This document shows positions 1-8,655 of a DNA stretch of 64,000 bases, piece after piece (position 1 is the first letter of the stretch; the number at the start of each line of letters is the position of its first letter). The stretch is from contig NC_006394.1 in assembly GCF_000011085.1 (NCBI RefSeq), forward strand, positions 62,001 through 126,000. Reading direction: 5' to 3'. The stretch comes from Haloarcula marismortui ATCC 43049. GTDB taxonomy: Archaea > Halobacteriota > Halobacteria > Halobacteriales > Haloarculaceae. A program made the position numbers and the translations under genes. The notes beneath the pieces were generated by a model, which was not told where the DNA came from, searched no databases, and saw nothing but the letters and a program-made list of their open reading frames with translations.

Positions 1-126
1 GAAATTGACGACCGCGACGAGCGCAAGCCGACGCGTACTGCCACTTGATTTAGACGGGAGGTTGTGCTCTGCGGTCTCCTCATCAGTATGCTCGTGAAGG
101 GTCATAAGTTCACATTAGAGGGGGTT

Positions 127-564
127 CTATTTCGAATCTGAGGATTCCGGTTGTTCCTGGGTAGATTCCTGGGCCCCGTCTTCACTCGTCACCATCGAAT
201 CCTGCGCCGTTGATTCAGTGCTATCCGAAGAGGTAATCTCCTCATCGGCTCCCTCCGGTTCTGGTTTGGACCGCTCCGATTCTTCGGAGAGTGATGTATC
301 TTGGGCGGAGGAGCCCGCGAAATCGAGCGGACGAAGCCAGATGAACCAAACCACAAATACGGTTGTGCCATAGCCGACGATCCACACGAGGTCAGCAACT
401 GCAGAGAGGTTCGCCTGTTCGAAGGTGTATACCAACAAACCGGGCCCGATGAGCCCAATGAGCACAACGAGGACGGCAAACTGCGGAGACGAGAGTCCGA
501 ACGGGTATCGTTGCTGATCTGCCTCCGTATGGGATGTTGCGTTTCCCTCATTCTCTGCACCCAT
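127..564 (-). CDS. small two-helix membrane protein downstream of metal ATPase
   Basis: A 145-residue protein whose residues about 28-80 hold two hydrophobic segments. A long Glu/Ser/Asp-rich tail of about 60 residues follows, so the tail is probably a disordered cytoplasmic or extracellular extension. The ATG lies one base after the stop of the P1B-type ATPase gene on the same strand, so the two are almost certainly co-transcribed. I do not recognise the family. Its position suggests an accessory to the metal transporter, but nothing in the sequence (no His or Cys cluster) shows metal binding. Confidence 0.7.
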   Translation of the reverse strand: MGAENEGNATSHTEADQQRYPFGLSSPQFAVLVVLIGLIGPGLLVYTFEQANLSAVADLVWIVGYGTTVFVVWFIWLRPLDFAGSSAQDTSLSEESERSKPEPEGADEEITSSDSTESTAQDSMVTSEDGAQESTQEQPESSDSK

Positions 565-565
565 C

Positions 566-3250
566 TTACCCCTCCGAAGCGCTGGTTTCGGTGTCTGTCT
601 CCGGCGTGATTCGAGAGAGTCGCATCGCGTTCCCGGTGACGGCCGTCGTCATTCCGGCATCGCCAGCGAGGACGGCGAGCCAGATCGGGACGTATCCGAA
701 CGGGACTGCGACTGCCAGCCCGGCTTTGACAGCGAGACTCGACCAGATGTTCTGTCGGATGACCCCGTTCGCATCGTGTGCGAGTTCGTAGAGGTACGGG
801 AGCTTTGCGAGGTCATCACCCATCAAGGCGATGTCGGCGGTCTCCAATGCGGTATCAGTCCCGGCAGCCCCCATCGCCACGCCGACTGTGGCGGTGGCGA
901 GCGCCGGTGCGTCGTTGATGCCGTCACCGACCATCGCAACGCCGTCGTACTCCTCGACGAGCTCCTCGATCGCCGTCACCTTGTCCTCGGGGAGTAATTC
1001 GGCCTGGTACTCGTCGACGCCGACCTGTTCGGCGATCGCGCGGGCAGTCCGCTCATTGTCACCCGTCAGCATCACCGTTCGGGAGACGCCGAGTTGCTTG
1101 AGTCGCGTCACTGTTCGCTTCGCTTCGGGTCGGATCTCGTCGGCGACTGCGATGACGCCTTCGAGTTCGTCTTCGGTTCCAACGAGGACAACGGTCTTCC
1201 CTTCTGCTTGGAGTTCGGGAACGGTCTCGTCGAGAAGGTCGAGGCAGTTGTTCCGGTCGCATATCTGCCGAGCTGTCTGGGTGACGACACCGCCGTCAGT
1301 GGTCGCGTGGACGTGTGATAGGTCGAATCCCAGCTCCTCGAACAGCCCCGGCTTGCCAGCGAAGTGGGGCGTCCCGTCGAGGTCGGCCCGGACGCCCTTG
1401 CCGGTGATGCTCTCGAAATCATCGATCTCGCGCTCGGCGACTCCCATGCTGCCGGCCTCAGCGACGATCGCCTCGCCGATGGGATGTTCGCTCCGTTGTT
1501 CGAGCCCGCGGGCACACCGGAGGACGTCTTCCTCCGAATTTTCGTTTAATGGAACGACGTCAGTGACGGTGAGCTCACCTTTCGTGAGCGTCCCCGTTTT
1601 GTCGAAGGCGACGACGTCGACGGCCCCCATCGCTTCGAGGTGGTTGCCGCCCTTGATCAGGACGCCGTTCTTCGCGGCGCTCGTAATTCCCGACACGACG
1701 GACACGGGTGTCGAGATGACGAACGCACACGGGCAGGCCAGTACCAGTAACGTCAACCCGTAGACGACGGCCGTGGGCCAGGTCGTGCCGAGAACGTACG
1801 GGCTTCCCACCGTCGTCAAAATGGCGAAGGCAACGACGACTGGCGTGTAGTACGTTGAGAAGCGTTCGACGAATTGCTCGCGCTCGGTCTTGTTCGACTG
1901 GGCATCCTCGACCATCTCCACGATTCGCGAGAGCGTGTTATCACCGGCTTCAGAGGTAACCTCTACCTCAAGATAGCCCTCTTCGTTGATCGTGCCGGCG
2001 TATACCTCATCTCCCATCGTCTTGTCGACGGGTACGCTTTCGCCTGTGATGGGTGCCTGATTGACGGCGCTTTCACCGTCGACGACGGTTCCGTCCATCG
2101 GGATCTTCTCCCCCGGTTTGACGACGACCACGTCGCCGACAGCGACCTCGTCGACAGGAACTGTCTCCGTGGTATCGTCCCGTTTGACGGTTGCCTCATC
2201 CGGTGAGAGGTCCATCAACTCCCGGAGCGAGTTCCGAGCGCGATCCATCGAGTACCGCTCCAGCAGCTCGGCGATACTGAACAGGAACGCGAGGGTGGCC
2301 GCCTCGAAGTAGAGCGCCTCACCGAAGGCGAGGCTCGCAACGAGTGCTCCGAGGATAGCCACCGACATCAGGAAGTCGATATCGAGGTTCAGATTCCGAG
2401 CGGAGTAGTAGCCGTTGCGGAAGATCTCCTGACCACCGGACGCGACGGCAACGAGGAACAGTACGTCGGCGACGAGCAGCTCCGTTCCGAGAAGGCTTGC
2501 AAGCTGTACATTCTGCCCGGTCAGGAAGAACTCGAAGAGCAAGCCGAGAGCGACGAATCCACCGCTGATCCACGTCTTGAGTGCTCGTGGACTCGTCCAG
2601 ATGCTCTCGCGTTCCTCAGTCGGGTCCTGCCGTCCTGATTCGTCGCTCGACGTGTCTGTAACCTTGTACCCGGCACGTTCGATAGCGCCGATGATATCGG
2701 CTTCTCCAGTCCTCGAAGAATCGTACGTGACGACGACGGTTCCGGTCGTCGGCTGGGTTTCGAATGTTGTAATTCCCTCGACCCTCTCGAGAGCGTTCTC
2801 GATTTTGCCAGCACACGACGGGCAATCCATTTCCGGAACCGTGAATTTCGAGGACACTTCGCCGGTGTCCTCCACGGTGTACCCGGCCTTTTCGACCCGA
2901 TTAGCAATCGCGGTGGCACTCGTTTGTTCGCCGTCGTATGAAACGGTCAGCGTCCCTTTCGTCACTTGCGGGTCGACGCTGCGGATTCCGTCCAGTTTTT
3001 CGACGCTGTTCTCTACCTTTCCTGCACAGGATGGACAATCCATCTCCGGGACCGCGAATTGTGCAACGTCCCCTTGGTCTATGGGTGGAGAAACGTCGTC
3101 GACGCCCTGTTCTGTGTGTTGGGCGTGTTCGTGATCACTGTGGTCGTGGTCATGCGTGTGACTATGCTCGTGGGACCCTTCTTCGTGTTCGTGGGCGCGA
3201 TCCGGTGGCTCACCACTCCTGTTGTGGGAATCGTCGTCGGGGGAGGTCAT
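566..3250 (-). CDS. P1B-2-type heavy-metal (Zn/Cd/Pb) translocating ATPase
   Basis: An 894-residue membrane pump that uses ATP to export soft divalent cations. The N-terminus is rich in His (about residues 20-47) and is followed by two HMA metal-binding domains, each with a DCPSC site (about residues 72-76 and 142-146). Further motifs are TGES near 402, ACPCA near 506, the phosphorylation site DKTGT near 550, SEHP, and GDGINDAPA. The last two helices carry N-x7-K (NIWSSLAVK) and a D-x-G motif (GDAG), the pattern of the Zn/Cd/Pb subgroup P1B-2 rather than copper pumps. The ATG at 3250 is preferred over an in-frame GTG one codon earlier, because a TATA-like box lies 23-32 bases before it. It leads a two-gene unit with the 145-residue membrane protein. 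Confidence 0.93.
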   Translation of the reverse strand: MTSPDDDSHNRSGEPPDRAHEHEEGSHEHSHTHDHDHSDHEHAQHTEQGVDDVSPPIDQGDVAQFAVPEMDCPSCAGKVENSVEKLDGIRSVDPQVTKGTLTVSYDGEQTSATAIANRVEKAGYTVEDTGEVSSKFTVPEMDCPSCAGKIENALERVEGITTFETQPTTGTVVVTYDSSRTGEADIIGAIERAGYKVTDTSSDESGRQDPTEERESIWTSPRALKTWISGGFVALGLLFEFFLTGQNVQLASLLGTELLVADVLFLVAVASGGQEIFRNGYYSARNLNLDIDFLMSVAILGALVASLAFGEALYFEAATLAFLFSIAELLERYSMDRARNSLRELMDLSPDEATVKRDDTTETVPVDEVAVGDVVVVKPGEKIPMDGTVVDGESAVNQAPITGESVPVDKTMGDEVYAGTINEEGYLEVEVTSEAGDNTLSRIVEMVEDAQSNKTEREQFVERFSTYYTPVVVAFAILTTVGSPYVLGTTWPTAVVYGLTLLVLACPCAFVISTPVSVVSGITSAAKNGVLIKGGNHLEAMGAVDVVAFDKTGTLTKGELTVTDVVPLNENSEEDVLRCARGLEQRSEHPIGEAIVAEAGSMGVAEREIDDFESITGKGVRADLDGTPHFAGKPGLFEELGFDLSHVHATTDGGVVTQTARQICDRNNCLDLLDETVPELQAEGKTVVLVGTEDELEGVIAVADEIRPEAKRTVTRLKQLGVSRTVMLTGDNERTARAIAEQVGVDEYQAELLPEDKVTAIEELVEEYDGVAMVGDGINDAPALATATVGVAMGAAGTDTALETADIALMGDDLAKLPYLYELAHDANGVIRQNIWSSLAVKAGLAVAVPFGYVPIWLAVLAGDAGMTTAVTGNAMRLSRITPETDTETSASEG

Positions 3251-3272
3251 CACTCTCCCCTAGCCACTACAC

Positions 3273-3282
3273 ATTTATTAAA
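3273..3282 (-). promoter_or_regulatory. TATA-like box for the P1B-2 ATPase
   Basis: On the minus strand the sequence reads TTTAATAAAT, 23-32 bases before the ATG at 3250. This is the spacing expected for a leaderless haloarchaeal transcript. A second AT-rich stretch (TTTTATAG) lies about 15 bases further upstream, so the choice between them is uncertain. Confidence 0.5.
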
Positions 3283-3376
3283 TCGACTGCTATAAAACAC
3301 CCATTTTCTGCCAATACCTAATAAATACTTTGCCCTATATTATTAACTCGGCCGTTGTCTCATCTCAAATGCAGAC

Positions 3377-3565
3377 CTAAGTATGGTTTGCTCGATACTC
3401 ACCGTGTTTGACCTCGAGGAAGAGCGTAAAGACTCCAAACACGACGAGGCCGACGCTCACCATCATGACTGTACTTTTGCTCGTCGGACTCATCATCGTC
3501 CCACCAATTATGAGGGTGAGCAGGACCCCGAACGCGATTACCGTTTTCGTGTTATCGAATTCCAT
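3377..3565 (-). CDS. small two-helix membrane protein
   Basis: A 62-residue protein with two hydrophobic segments (about residues 6-24 and 31-50) and a short charged C-terminus. An ATG at 3565 is chosen; a TTG start at 3589 would overlap the preceding stop. It lies 20 bases after the larger membrane gene at 3586-3990 on the same strand, so the two probably form a unit. It looks like the tiny membrane proteins that accompany haloarchaeal cytochrome oxidase genes, but no oxidase subunit is present in the window. Confidence 0.6.
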   Translation of the reverse strand: MEFDNTKTVIAFGVLLTLIIGGTMMSPTSKSTVMMVSVGLVVFGVFTLFLEVKHGEYRANHT

Positions 3566-3585
3566 CGATAGTTTGTTACTGAAAC

Positions 3586-3990
3586 TCAATCAGATGTTGT
3601 TTCCGACGTCTCTGCTGTCGATACCGTTGCGCGGGTCTTCCTTCGAACGAAGCCTACCCAGACAAGTGCACCAACGAGACACAGGATACCAGCGATCGCA
3701 ATCGATTGACCGCGGATTGTCGTCCCGGTCTGGTTCTGTGTGATCAGCAAGATACCGATGCCGAAGAGGACGAATCCTTGAACACCTGCTGCTTTCGCTG
3801 GTTCAGTAATATACTCCGCCTCTGTGAGAATGCCAGCAACAGATCCGACGAACAACAACAGTCCCGCAACAGAGACAGGACGAAGGCCGAGAACGACACC
3901 GACCTCCGAGAGAGCAAATCCAATAGCGACAAAGAGTGGCCATGGACTCGCTCCCGTGAAGGTTGAATCCGTGTCTTCGGAATCGCTCAT
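3586..3990 (-). CDS. four-helix membrane protein, 'cox cluster' type (DUF7541-like)
   Basis: A 134-residue protein with four hydrophobic segments (about 17-37, 41-56, 67-85 and 93-113). The motif WPLFVAIGFALSEVGVVLG and a GSVAGIL segment resemble small membrane proteins found in haloarchaeal cytochrome oxidase clusters. I recall these as DUF7541, and that name needs a profile search. A TATA-like box 21-30 bases upstream of the ATG suggests a leaderless transcript. Here the gene is separated from any oxidase, so it is either an orphan or has another role. Confidence 0.6.
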   Translation of the reverse strand: MSDSEDTDSTFTGASPWPLFVAIGFALSEVGVVLGLRPVSVAGLLLFVGSVAGILTEAEYITEPAKAAGVQGFVLFGIGILLITQNQTGTTIRGQSIAIAGILCLVGALVWVGFVRRKTRATVSTAETSETTSD

Positions 3991-4010
3991 TATCTCGAGT
4001 TGAGCTTCAC

Positions 4011-4020
4011 GATATAATAA
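4011..4020 (-). promoter_or_regulatory. TATA-like box for the 3586-3990 gene
   Basis: TTATTATATC on the minus strand, 21-30 bases before the ATG at 3990. It lies in a markedly AT-rich intergenic stretch (3991-4200). Confidence 0.5.
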
Positions 4021-4170
4021 ATCGGCTGTTATTGATACCCCTATAGTTAATAGAAAATGGCTGTAATTCAGCCGTTAGTTAATATTGGTGCGGTATAACC
4101 TCACAGTCTGAAGCTGGTAATACTGCTTAGTCCCGATTCTCCGCGCTATCCCATCTTACGGTCAAATGGT

Positions 4171-4177
4171 TTTATAG
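4171..4177 (+). promoter_or_regulatory. TATA-like box for the 49-residue gene at 4201
   Basis: TTTATAG lies 24-30 bases before the ATG at 4201, which is the leaderless spacing. It is followed by a pyrimidine-rich run ending in six T directly before the start codon. Confidence 0.5.
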
Positions 4178-4200
4178 AGACGCTCTGCCTACTCTTTTTT

Positions 4201-4350
4201 ATGTGCATCTACTGCGACGCCTACGAAGAAGAGCGAGAAACGGAGAGTCAGTCTCCAGTCGAAGACAACCACTCTGAACAAAAGACTACTTCCACGCTGT
4301 CAAAGGGAGCGTTTGGACAACTTCGTTCTTCGCTAGCAGATCTGTTGTAA
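4201..4350 (+). CDS. 49-residue protein with CxxC motif
   Basis: A short reading frame beginning MCIYCDAYEEE, with an acidic body and ending in SSLADLL. The CIYC pair at residues 2-5 could bind a metal or take part in a redox reaction. The frame is too short for most gene finders. It is supported by a well-placed TATA-like box and by its position before a zinc-finger membrane gene. No homologue is recognised. Confidence 0.45.
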   Translation: MCIYCDAYEEERETESQSPVEDNHSEQKTTSTLSKGAFGQLRSSLADLL

Positions 4351-4471
4351 CCGACCATTCTGGCCATTGATGACGCCACGTAGGTCGATACGCGAGCGGA
4401 GAAGTTCGAACGTCGAACCAGAACGGTTTCAACGCTGACTGGCCTACGGCCGAATAACAGCTTTCGAGAGT

Positions 4472-4738
4472 ATGTCATACGAAGGCACTACGGTTCCACG
4501 GCGTGACTCACCTGCAGGGGAGTGTGATTACTGTGGGCATCCGTTCCCGACGACCGACCGCCTCGTCCTCCACAAAGGCTTAGAACATCCCCAAGAGCTG
4601 GATGACGACGAGGAGGACGCATTCCTCTCTGCCCGAGCAGACGAAGAAGACGAGTTGCGTACACTCCGTCTGAAAGCGCTTGGAGCCCTCGTGCTCCTGT
4701 ACTTCGGTCTTCTATTCATGTATGCTATCTTTGCCTGA
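4472..4738 (+). CDS. C2H2 zinc finger protein with C-terminal membrane anchor
   Basis: An 88-residue protein. Residues about 18-38 form a C2H2-type finger (CDYCGHPFPTTDRLVLHKGLEH). An acidic linker follows, and the last 20 residues form a hydrophobic helix. The architecture is known among small haloarchaeal proteins that precede polytopic membrane proteins. The downstream membrane gene begins inside its last codons (ATG at 4722), which implies translational coupling. Confidence 0.75.
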   Translation: MSYEGTTVPRRDSPAGECDYCGHPFPTTDRLVLHKGLEHPQELDDDEEDAFLSARADEEDELRTLRLKALGALVLLYFGLLFMYAIFA

Positions 4739-6233
4739 CTCAGATACGAACACCGGGGCAAGCGAAGAGGTACACATAGAGTCAGGTCCAGGGTCGAGGC
4801 TTCGTCATTGGGTCGTCTCGAACACGAAGCTCAGACTCTTCGTACAGTTTGTACTCTGGGTCTCGATACTGACGCTGTTTACCGAAACAGTCGCTGCCGG
4901 TAACGGGATGACGCTCTCGAAGCAGCCTCGGGATACCCTTGCCGTTCCCCGATGGCTGTATCTTGCCACTGGCGGCGCCACGATCGGCGCCTCTGCCCTA
5001 CTTGCGAGCTTCGTTACTGATCGAGCCTTTATCCGCTATCTCCACAACTGGTCACTCCCCGGTCCGACGGTCGACGACTGGTGGACACCGATTCGATGGA
5101 TCGGACGTAGTTTTGGGATTGTCGTCCTTGGACTGGCAGTGTATCTCGGACTGACCGGACCGCAGCTCCCGACAGCAAGCTTCACCATTCTCGTCACATT
5201 TGTCGTCGTTCGAGCGGGCTTGCCGATGCTTACGTATCTTGGAGGGAACGTTTGGCCAGCACTGAACCCCTGGCGAGGGATCGTCTCGCTTCTCCCAGCT
5301 GGACACAGAACGTATCCAAGAGAATTAGCCCGATGGCCAGCTGTCGGTGGCCTATTACTCCTTGTGTGGATTGAGGTGATTTTCCCTGTCAGCACGATTC
5401 CGTCAATTCTTTCGCTTGCGATCCTCGGCTACAGTGCCGTCACAATCGCAGGCGCAGTACTCTTCGGTCCTGACGCGTGGTTCGAGAACGCAGATCCGTT
5501 ATCCGTCCTGTTCCGATTTTTCGGGGCTGTCGCCCCTGTAAAACGGCGGGACGGGAAGCTCACTGTAAAACTGCCCGGTAGCGACCTGACTGACTCAGAC
5601 TTAATCACGGACACCTCCGATGTTGCGTTCGTCATTGCGCTGATTTGGGAGCTCACGTACAGCGGCTTCATCACGACGCAGACGGGCGCAGCAACTACCG
5701 AGGCACTCGTCAGCCTCTCCAATATTGGAGTGGGAGCCGTACAGATTCGTGCGATCCTCATCTACACACTCCTTTTCGTCAGTGGCTACGTCGTTTTCTT
5801 CGCCGCGTATTGGTATGCGGGCGTACTCTCTCGGCGACGGACCGGGACATACATCACAGCGAAACGTATCGCCTTTCGGTTTGCACCCTCGCTATTGGCC
5901 ATCGCAGCGGGATATCACCTCGCCCACTACACCGGACTGGCTGTATCCCTCAGTCCGGCTCTAGGCATGGCAATTCTCTCTCCACTGTCGCCCCCAGCGA
6001 ATCCCCTGACATTGTCTCCACCTGGGTGGTTCGAGGGTTTGAGTATCGCCTACGTGCTCATCGGGCATCTCCTCGCTATCTGGGCAGCGCACGCGACCGC
6101 CTACGAACTCTTCTCGAGTCGTCTCGTCGCAATCCGGAGCCAGTACCCGTTCATCGGTGTGATGATCGGGTACACCGTTATTAGCCTCTGGATTCTCTCA
6201 CTTCCAGGAGCGACGCCCCCATATCTACCCTGA
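4722..6233 (+). CDS. polytopic membrane protein of unknown transport role
   Basis: About 503 residues with roughly ten or more hydrophobic segments, including a conserved-looking WPALNPWRGI loop. I associate this loop with the membrane family often mis-annotated as 'fenitrothion hydrolase'. The start at ATG 4722 overlaps the zinc-finger gene by 17 bases; a TTG at 4731 is possible. The gene lies convergent to an iron-type module of Tat lipoproteins and a DyP-like peroxidase, so a role in metal handling is plausible but is only inferred from context. No FTR1-type REXXE motif was seen. Confidence 0.75.
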   Translation: MLSLPDSDTNTGASEEVHIESGPGSRLRHWVVSNTKLRLFVQFVLWVSILTLFTETVAAGNGMTLSKQPRDTLAVPRWLYLATGGATIGASALLASFVTDRAFIRYLHNWSLPGPTVDDWWTPIRWIGRSFGIVVLGLAVYLGLTGPQLPTASFTILVTFVVVRAGLPMLTYLGGNVWPALNPWRGIVSLLPAGHRTYPRELARWPAVGGLLLLVWIEVIFPVSTIPSILSLAILGYSAVTIAGAVLFGPDAWFENADPLSVLFRFFGAVAPVKRRDGKLTVKLPGSDLTDSDLITDTSDVAFVIALIWELTYSGFITTQTGAATTEALVSLSNIGVGAVQIRAILIYTLLFVSGYVVFFAAYWYAGVLSRRRTGTYITAKRIAFRFAPSLLAIAAGYHLAHYTGLAVSLSPALGMAILSPLSPPANPLTLSPPGWFEGLSIAYVLIGHLLAIWAAHATAYELFSSRLVAIRSQYPFIGVMIGYTVISLWILSLPGATPPYLP

Positions 6234-6293
6234 TTCTGGTGGTTTCGAGAGAACAACGGATCGCACACTAAGGTCAGAACTCAACCAGAAAGA

Positions 6294-7364
6294 TCACTCG
6301 GCAGTGAACTCAATCGGGTCCATGTCGAGAAACGCGGTTTCGTAGCCGTCGTGGCGCGCCAGTTGGGGTGGTGTCTCTACAGTGATTCTGACCGTATCGC
6401 CAGTCTTGAGTTCATCAATACCCATCCCATAGAAACTCCCGAGGTCAGGATCAAGGGACGCTTGGAGTGTCCCTTGTGTGATTGTATCCCCTCCACGGTC
6501 GAGTGTTGCTGAAAGAGCCATCCTCGGAAGCATCACGCGATTGTAGGGTGTGCGTGGAGAAACGATTAGGAAGGGTCCTTCAGTATCACTAAACCGATGG
6601 TCACCGTCAACGAGAGCAACCAGCATCGTTGCGTCACCGGATTGCCCTTCGTGGAGTAGTCGACCGGGAAGCTCGGATTTTGTCGGCACGACCGGTTCAG
6701 GAATCATTTCCATATCCATTAGATCGACTGTCCCACGGGTGCCTGCTTTGTCCCCTAACCGGCGAATCTCCAAATTGTACGTCTCATCCGTATCGAACGT
6801 GAACTGCATCGTGGCAGACTGTCCCTCTGTAAATCGCCCGTTGAATGGACTCGTACGAGCTGTCTGCAACGGGCCAACCTGGAGCGTCACATCGTACTGT
6901 CCTTCCCCCGGGAGAGCGATATTGTCGCCGTAGTGGAACCCCATATTCGGCGAGATCATCGGCCAGAGGTTGGTCGAGGACACTCGACCGTCGCTGTTAC
7001 TGATTTCGACAGAGACGTCGACCGGGAGGATCGTCTCCGTCTCGGTGTCCCAGACACTCGCCATCAGATGCACCGAATCATCCGACTGAACGACGACTTT
7101 CGTCTTTCGTGAGCCAGTGAGGTTCCAGAAACGGTGCGGGAAGGAGTGCATCAGTGCAAATCCGAGACTGCCTGCCGTCGTCGTTCCGTACATTCCCATC
7201 CCTTCGATGATTGCCGGATAGTAGACCGCGTCAGGTCGATCCTCCACGATCGGTGGATCACGCCATGCAGACTGCGTCTCGAATCCGAGCCGCCCCAGGC
7301 AACCAGACAGTACCAGGCCCCCCGAGAGAGCAGTCCCCTGTTTGAGAAACGTTCTCCGATTCAT
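6294..7364 (-). CDS. Tat lipoprotein, P19/Tp34-like iron-transport-associated protein (copy 1)
   Basis: A 356-residue exported lipoprotein. The N-terminus NRRTFLKQGTALSGGLVLSGC is a twin-arginine signal with a lipobox Cys at about 22. The body contains SVHLMASVW and PNMGFHYGDN, which resemble the Met/His copper and iron-binding positions of the bacterial P19/Tp34 family of high-affinity Fe(II) transport proteins. DUF7350 is the name I recall for the haloarchaeal form. A paralogue lies at 7594-8655 on the same strand, and a DyP-like peroxidase is next upstream, matching the peroxidase-plus-P19 logic of Efe-type iron uptake. The transport permease itself is not obvious. Confidence 0.72.
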   Translation of the reverse strand: MNRRTFLKQGTALSGGLVLSGCLGRLGFETQSAWRDPPIVEDRPDAVYYPAIIEGMGMYGTTTAGSLGFALMHSFPHRFWNLTGSRKTKVVVQSDDSVHLMASVWDTETETILPVDVSVEISNSDGRVSSTNLWPMISPNMGFHYGDNIALPGEGQYDVTLQVGPLQTARTSPFNGRFTEGQSATMQFTFDTDETYNLEIRRLGDKAGTRGTVDLMDMEMIPEPVVPTKSELPGRLLHEGQSGDATMLVALVDGDHRFSDTEGPFLIVSPRTPYNRVMLPRMALSATLDRGGDTITQGTLQASLDPDLGSFYGMGIDELKTGDTVRITVETPPQLARHDGYETAFLDMDPIEFTAE

Positions 7365-7466
7365 GTTCTCCTCTGAGATACTATGTTTGGTAGATTCATT
7401 GAGTCGACCTCGCTGTCGTCAACCGGGGGTTTCTGTAACTGCCAGCCTCGGCCATTCTGTGACTGT

Positions 7467-7553
7467 CTACGCTAAGCGAACGACGAATCCGGTGAGTACC
7501 AGGAGTGAGACAACGCCAAGTAACGTCGCCAGTAGGAGGTGCTTCTCTTCCAT
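7467..7553 (-). CDS. possible 28-residue transmembrane peptide
   Basis: A short frame beginning MEEKHLLLATLLGVV: a four-residue charged start, one hydrophobic helix, and a VRLA end. It lies in the 229-base gap between the two P19-like lipoprotein genes on the same strand, 40 bases after the upstream stop. The single-helix composition is better than chance for this GC-rich genome, but there is no other support. Confidence 0.35.
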   Translation of the reverse strand: MEEKHLLLATLLGVVSLLVLTGFVVRLA

Positions 7554-7593
7554 AGATTTGGCTTCGGTTGGAATTCTAAAGACACCTTTGGAA

Positions 7594-8655
7594 CTACAAC
7601 GTCACCTGCACATCTGGCATATCAACGAAGGCTGTCTCGTATCCTTCATGGCGAGCTGTTTGTGGGGGCGAATCGACCGTGATCGTCAGCTCATCTCCCG
7701 TCTGTACATCTGCGACCGTCGCTCCGTAGTGATAGCGGAGCTCTGGATCGATGGTTGCCTGTAGAATTCCGTCGAACACTGACATCCCGTCACGGTGCAG
7801 TGTTCCCGAAAGCGACATCATCGGCAGCATCGTTCGATTGTAGGGTGTGCGCGGAGAAACAGCGAGATACCTCTGCTCCTCGTCCCCACCGAAACGTGAC
7901 GCGTCTTCGAGGATCGTAACCACGAACTTCGCGTCCCCACTCGTCCCCGAGCCACGAACGTCCCCCGGGAGCGCGTCCGGTGTCGGCACTTGCGAACTCG
8001 GTAACATCTCCATGTCCATCAGGTCGACAGCACCCTTCGTGCCTTCTCTGTCGTCGGGAATGTCCGTATACGAGATCTCGTTGAGCGTCGATTCGCTGAA
8101 TTCGAACTCGAACGTGAACGAGGCGTTCCCCTGATTCTCGGCCAGCGACCCCGTCCGTCGCGTCGACGGCCCGCCGATGCTGACCTCGACAGTGTATGTG
8201 CCGTCGCCCTGGAGCTGTGCGTTATCGCCGAAGTGAAACCCCATCGGCTGGGAGAGCATCGGCCACGGTGCGAACTGGTCGACCTGCTCGCCGTCCTGTG
8301 TAATCGTGAGCTGTGGATTGATATCGGGTGGGATGATCCCCGTCTGTGTCTCCCAAACGACCGGCATCAGGTGAATCGAATCTTCGGATTGAATCTCGAC
8401 CTTCGTGATCCCATTCGGCTTCATCAGCCAGAACCGGTGCGCATACGAGTACGTGAGCGCACAACTGTACCCGCCCTGTTCCTTCATTCCGGGCATTTTC
8501 ATGCCCTCGTAGTGGGTCGGATAGTAGACTGCGTCCGGGCGGTTCTCGGGGAGCGGTGGTGCCCGCGCTGACCGCGTCTCAAACAGGCCGGTACACCCCG
8601 CGAGCCCCACGAGTGACGTGCCCCCGACCGCCCGAAGCACGTCACGACGATTCAT
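7594..8655 (-). CDS. Tat lipoprotein, P19/Tp34-like iron-transport-associated protein (copy 2)
   Basis: A 353-residue paralogue of the 6294-7364 product. They share the order RPDAVYYP, SIHLMPVVW, QPMGFHFGDN, VDLMDMEM, VSPRTPYNR and ARHEGYETAF. The N-terminus NRRDVLRAVGGTSLVGLAGC is a Tat signal with lipobox. Its first codons overlap the end of the DyP-like gene by 14 bases on the same strand, so these are translated from one transcript. The expected role is cell-surface binding of Fe (and possibly Cu) via Met/His residues. Confidence 0.75.
   Translation of the reverse strand: MNRRDVLRAVGGTSLVGLAGCTGLFETRSARAPPLPENRPDAVYYPTHYEGMKMPGMKEQGGYSCALTYSYAHRFWLMKPNGITKVEIQSEDSIHLMPVVWETQTGIIPPDINPQLTITQDGEQVDQFAPWPMLSQPMGFHFGDNAQLQGDGTYTVEVSIGGPSTRRTGSLAENQGNASFTFEFEFSESTLNEISYTDIPDDREGTKGAVDLMDMEMLPSSQVPTPDALPGDVRGSGTSGDAKFVVTILEDASRFGGDEEQRYLAVSPRTPYNRTMLPMMSLSGTLHRDGMSVFDGILQATIDPELRYHYGATVADVQTGDELTITVDSPPQTARHEGYETAFVDMPDVQVTL

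Noticed and set aside
1-48. Open frame ending at 48 (…ERKPTRTAT), possible C-terminus of an upstream plus-strand gene
   Set aside because: Only 15 codons are visible; nothing identifies it as coding.
831-1763. Long open frame on the plus strand opposite the first P1B-2 ATPase
   Set aside because: Ser/Thr/Pro-rich composition is the typical antisense shadow of a GC-rich acidic gene; the ATPase on the other strand has full family motifs.
3586-3990. Considered as evidence of a cytochrome oxidase operon
   Set aside because: No oxidase subunit, heme-copper motif or assembly factor is present in the window.
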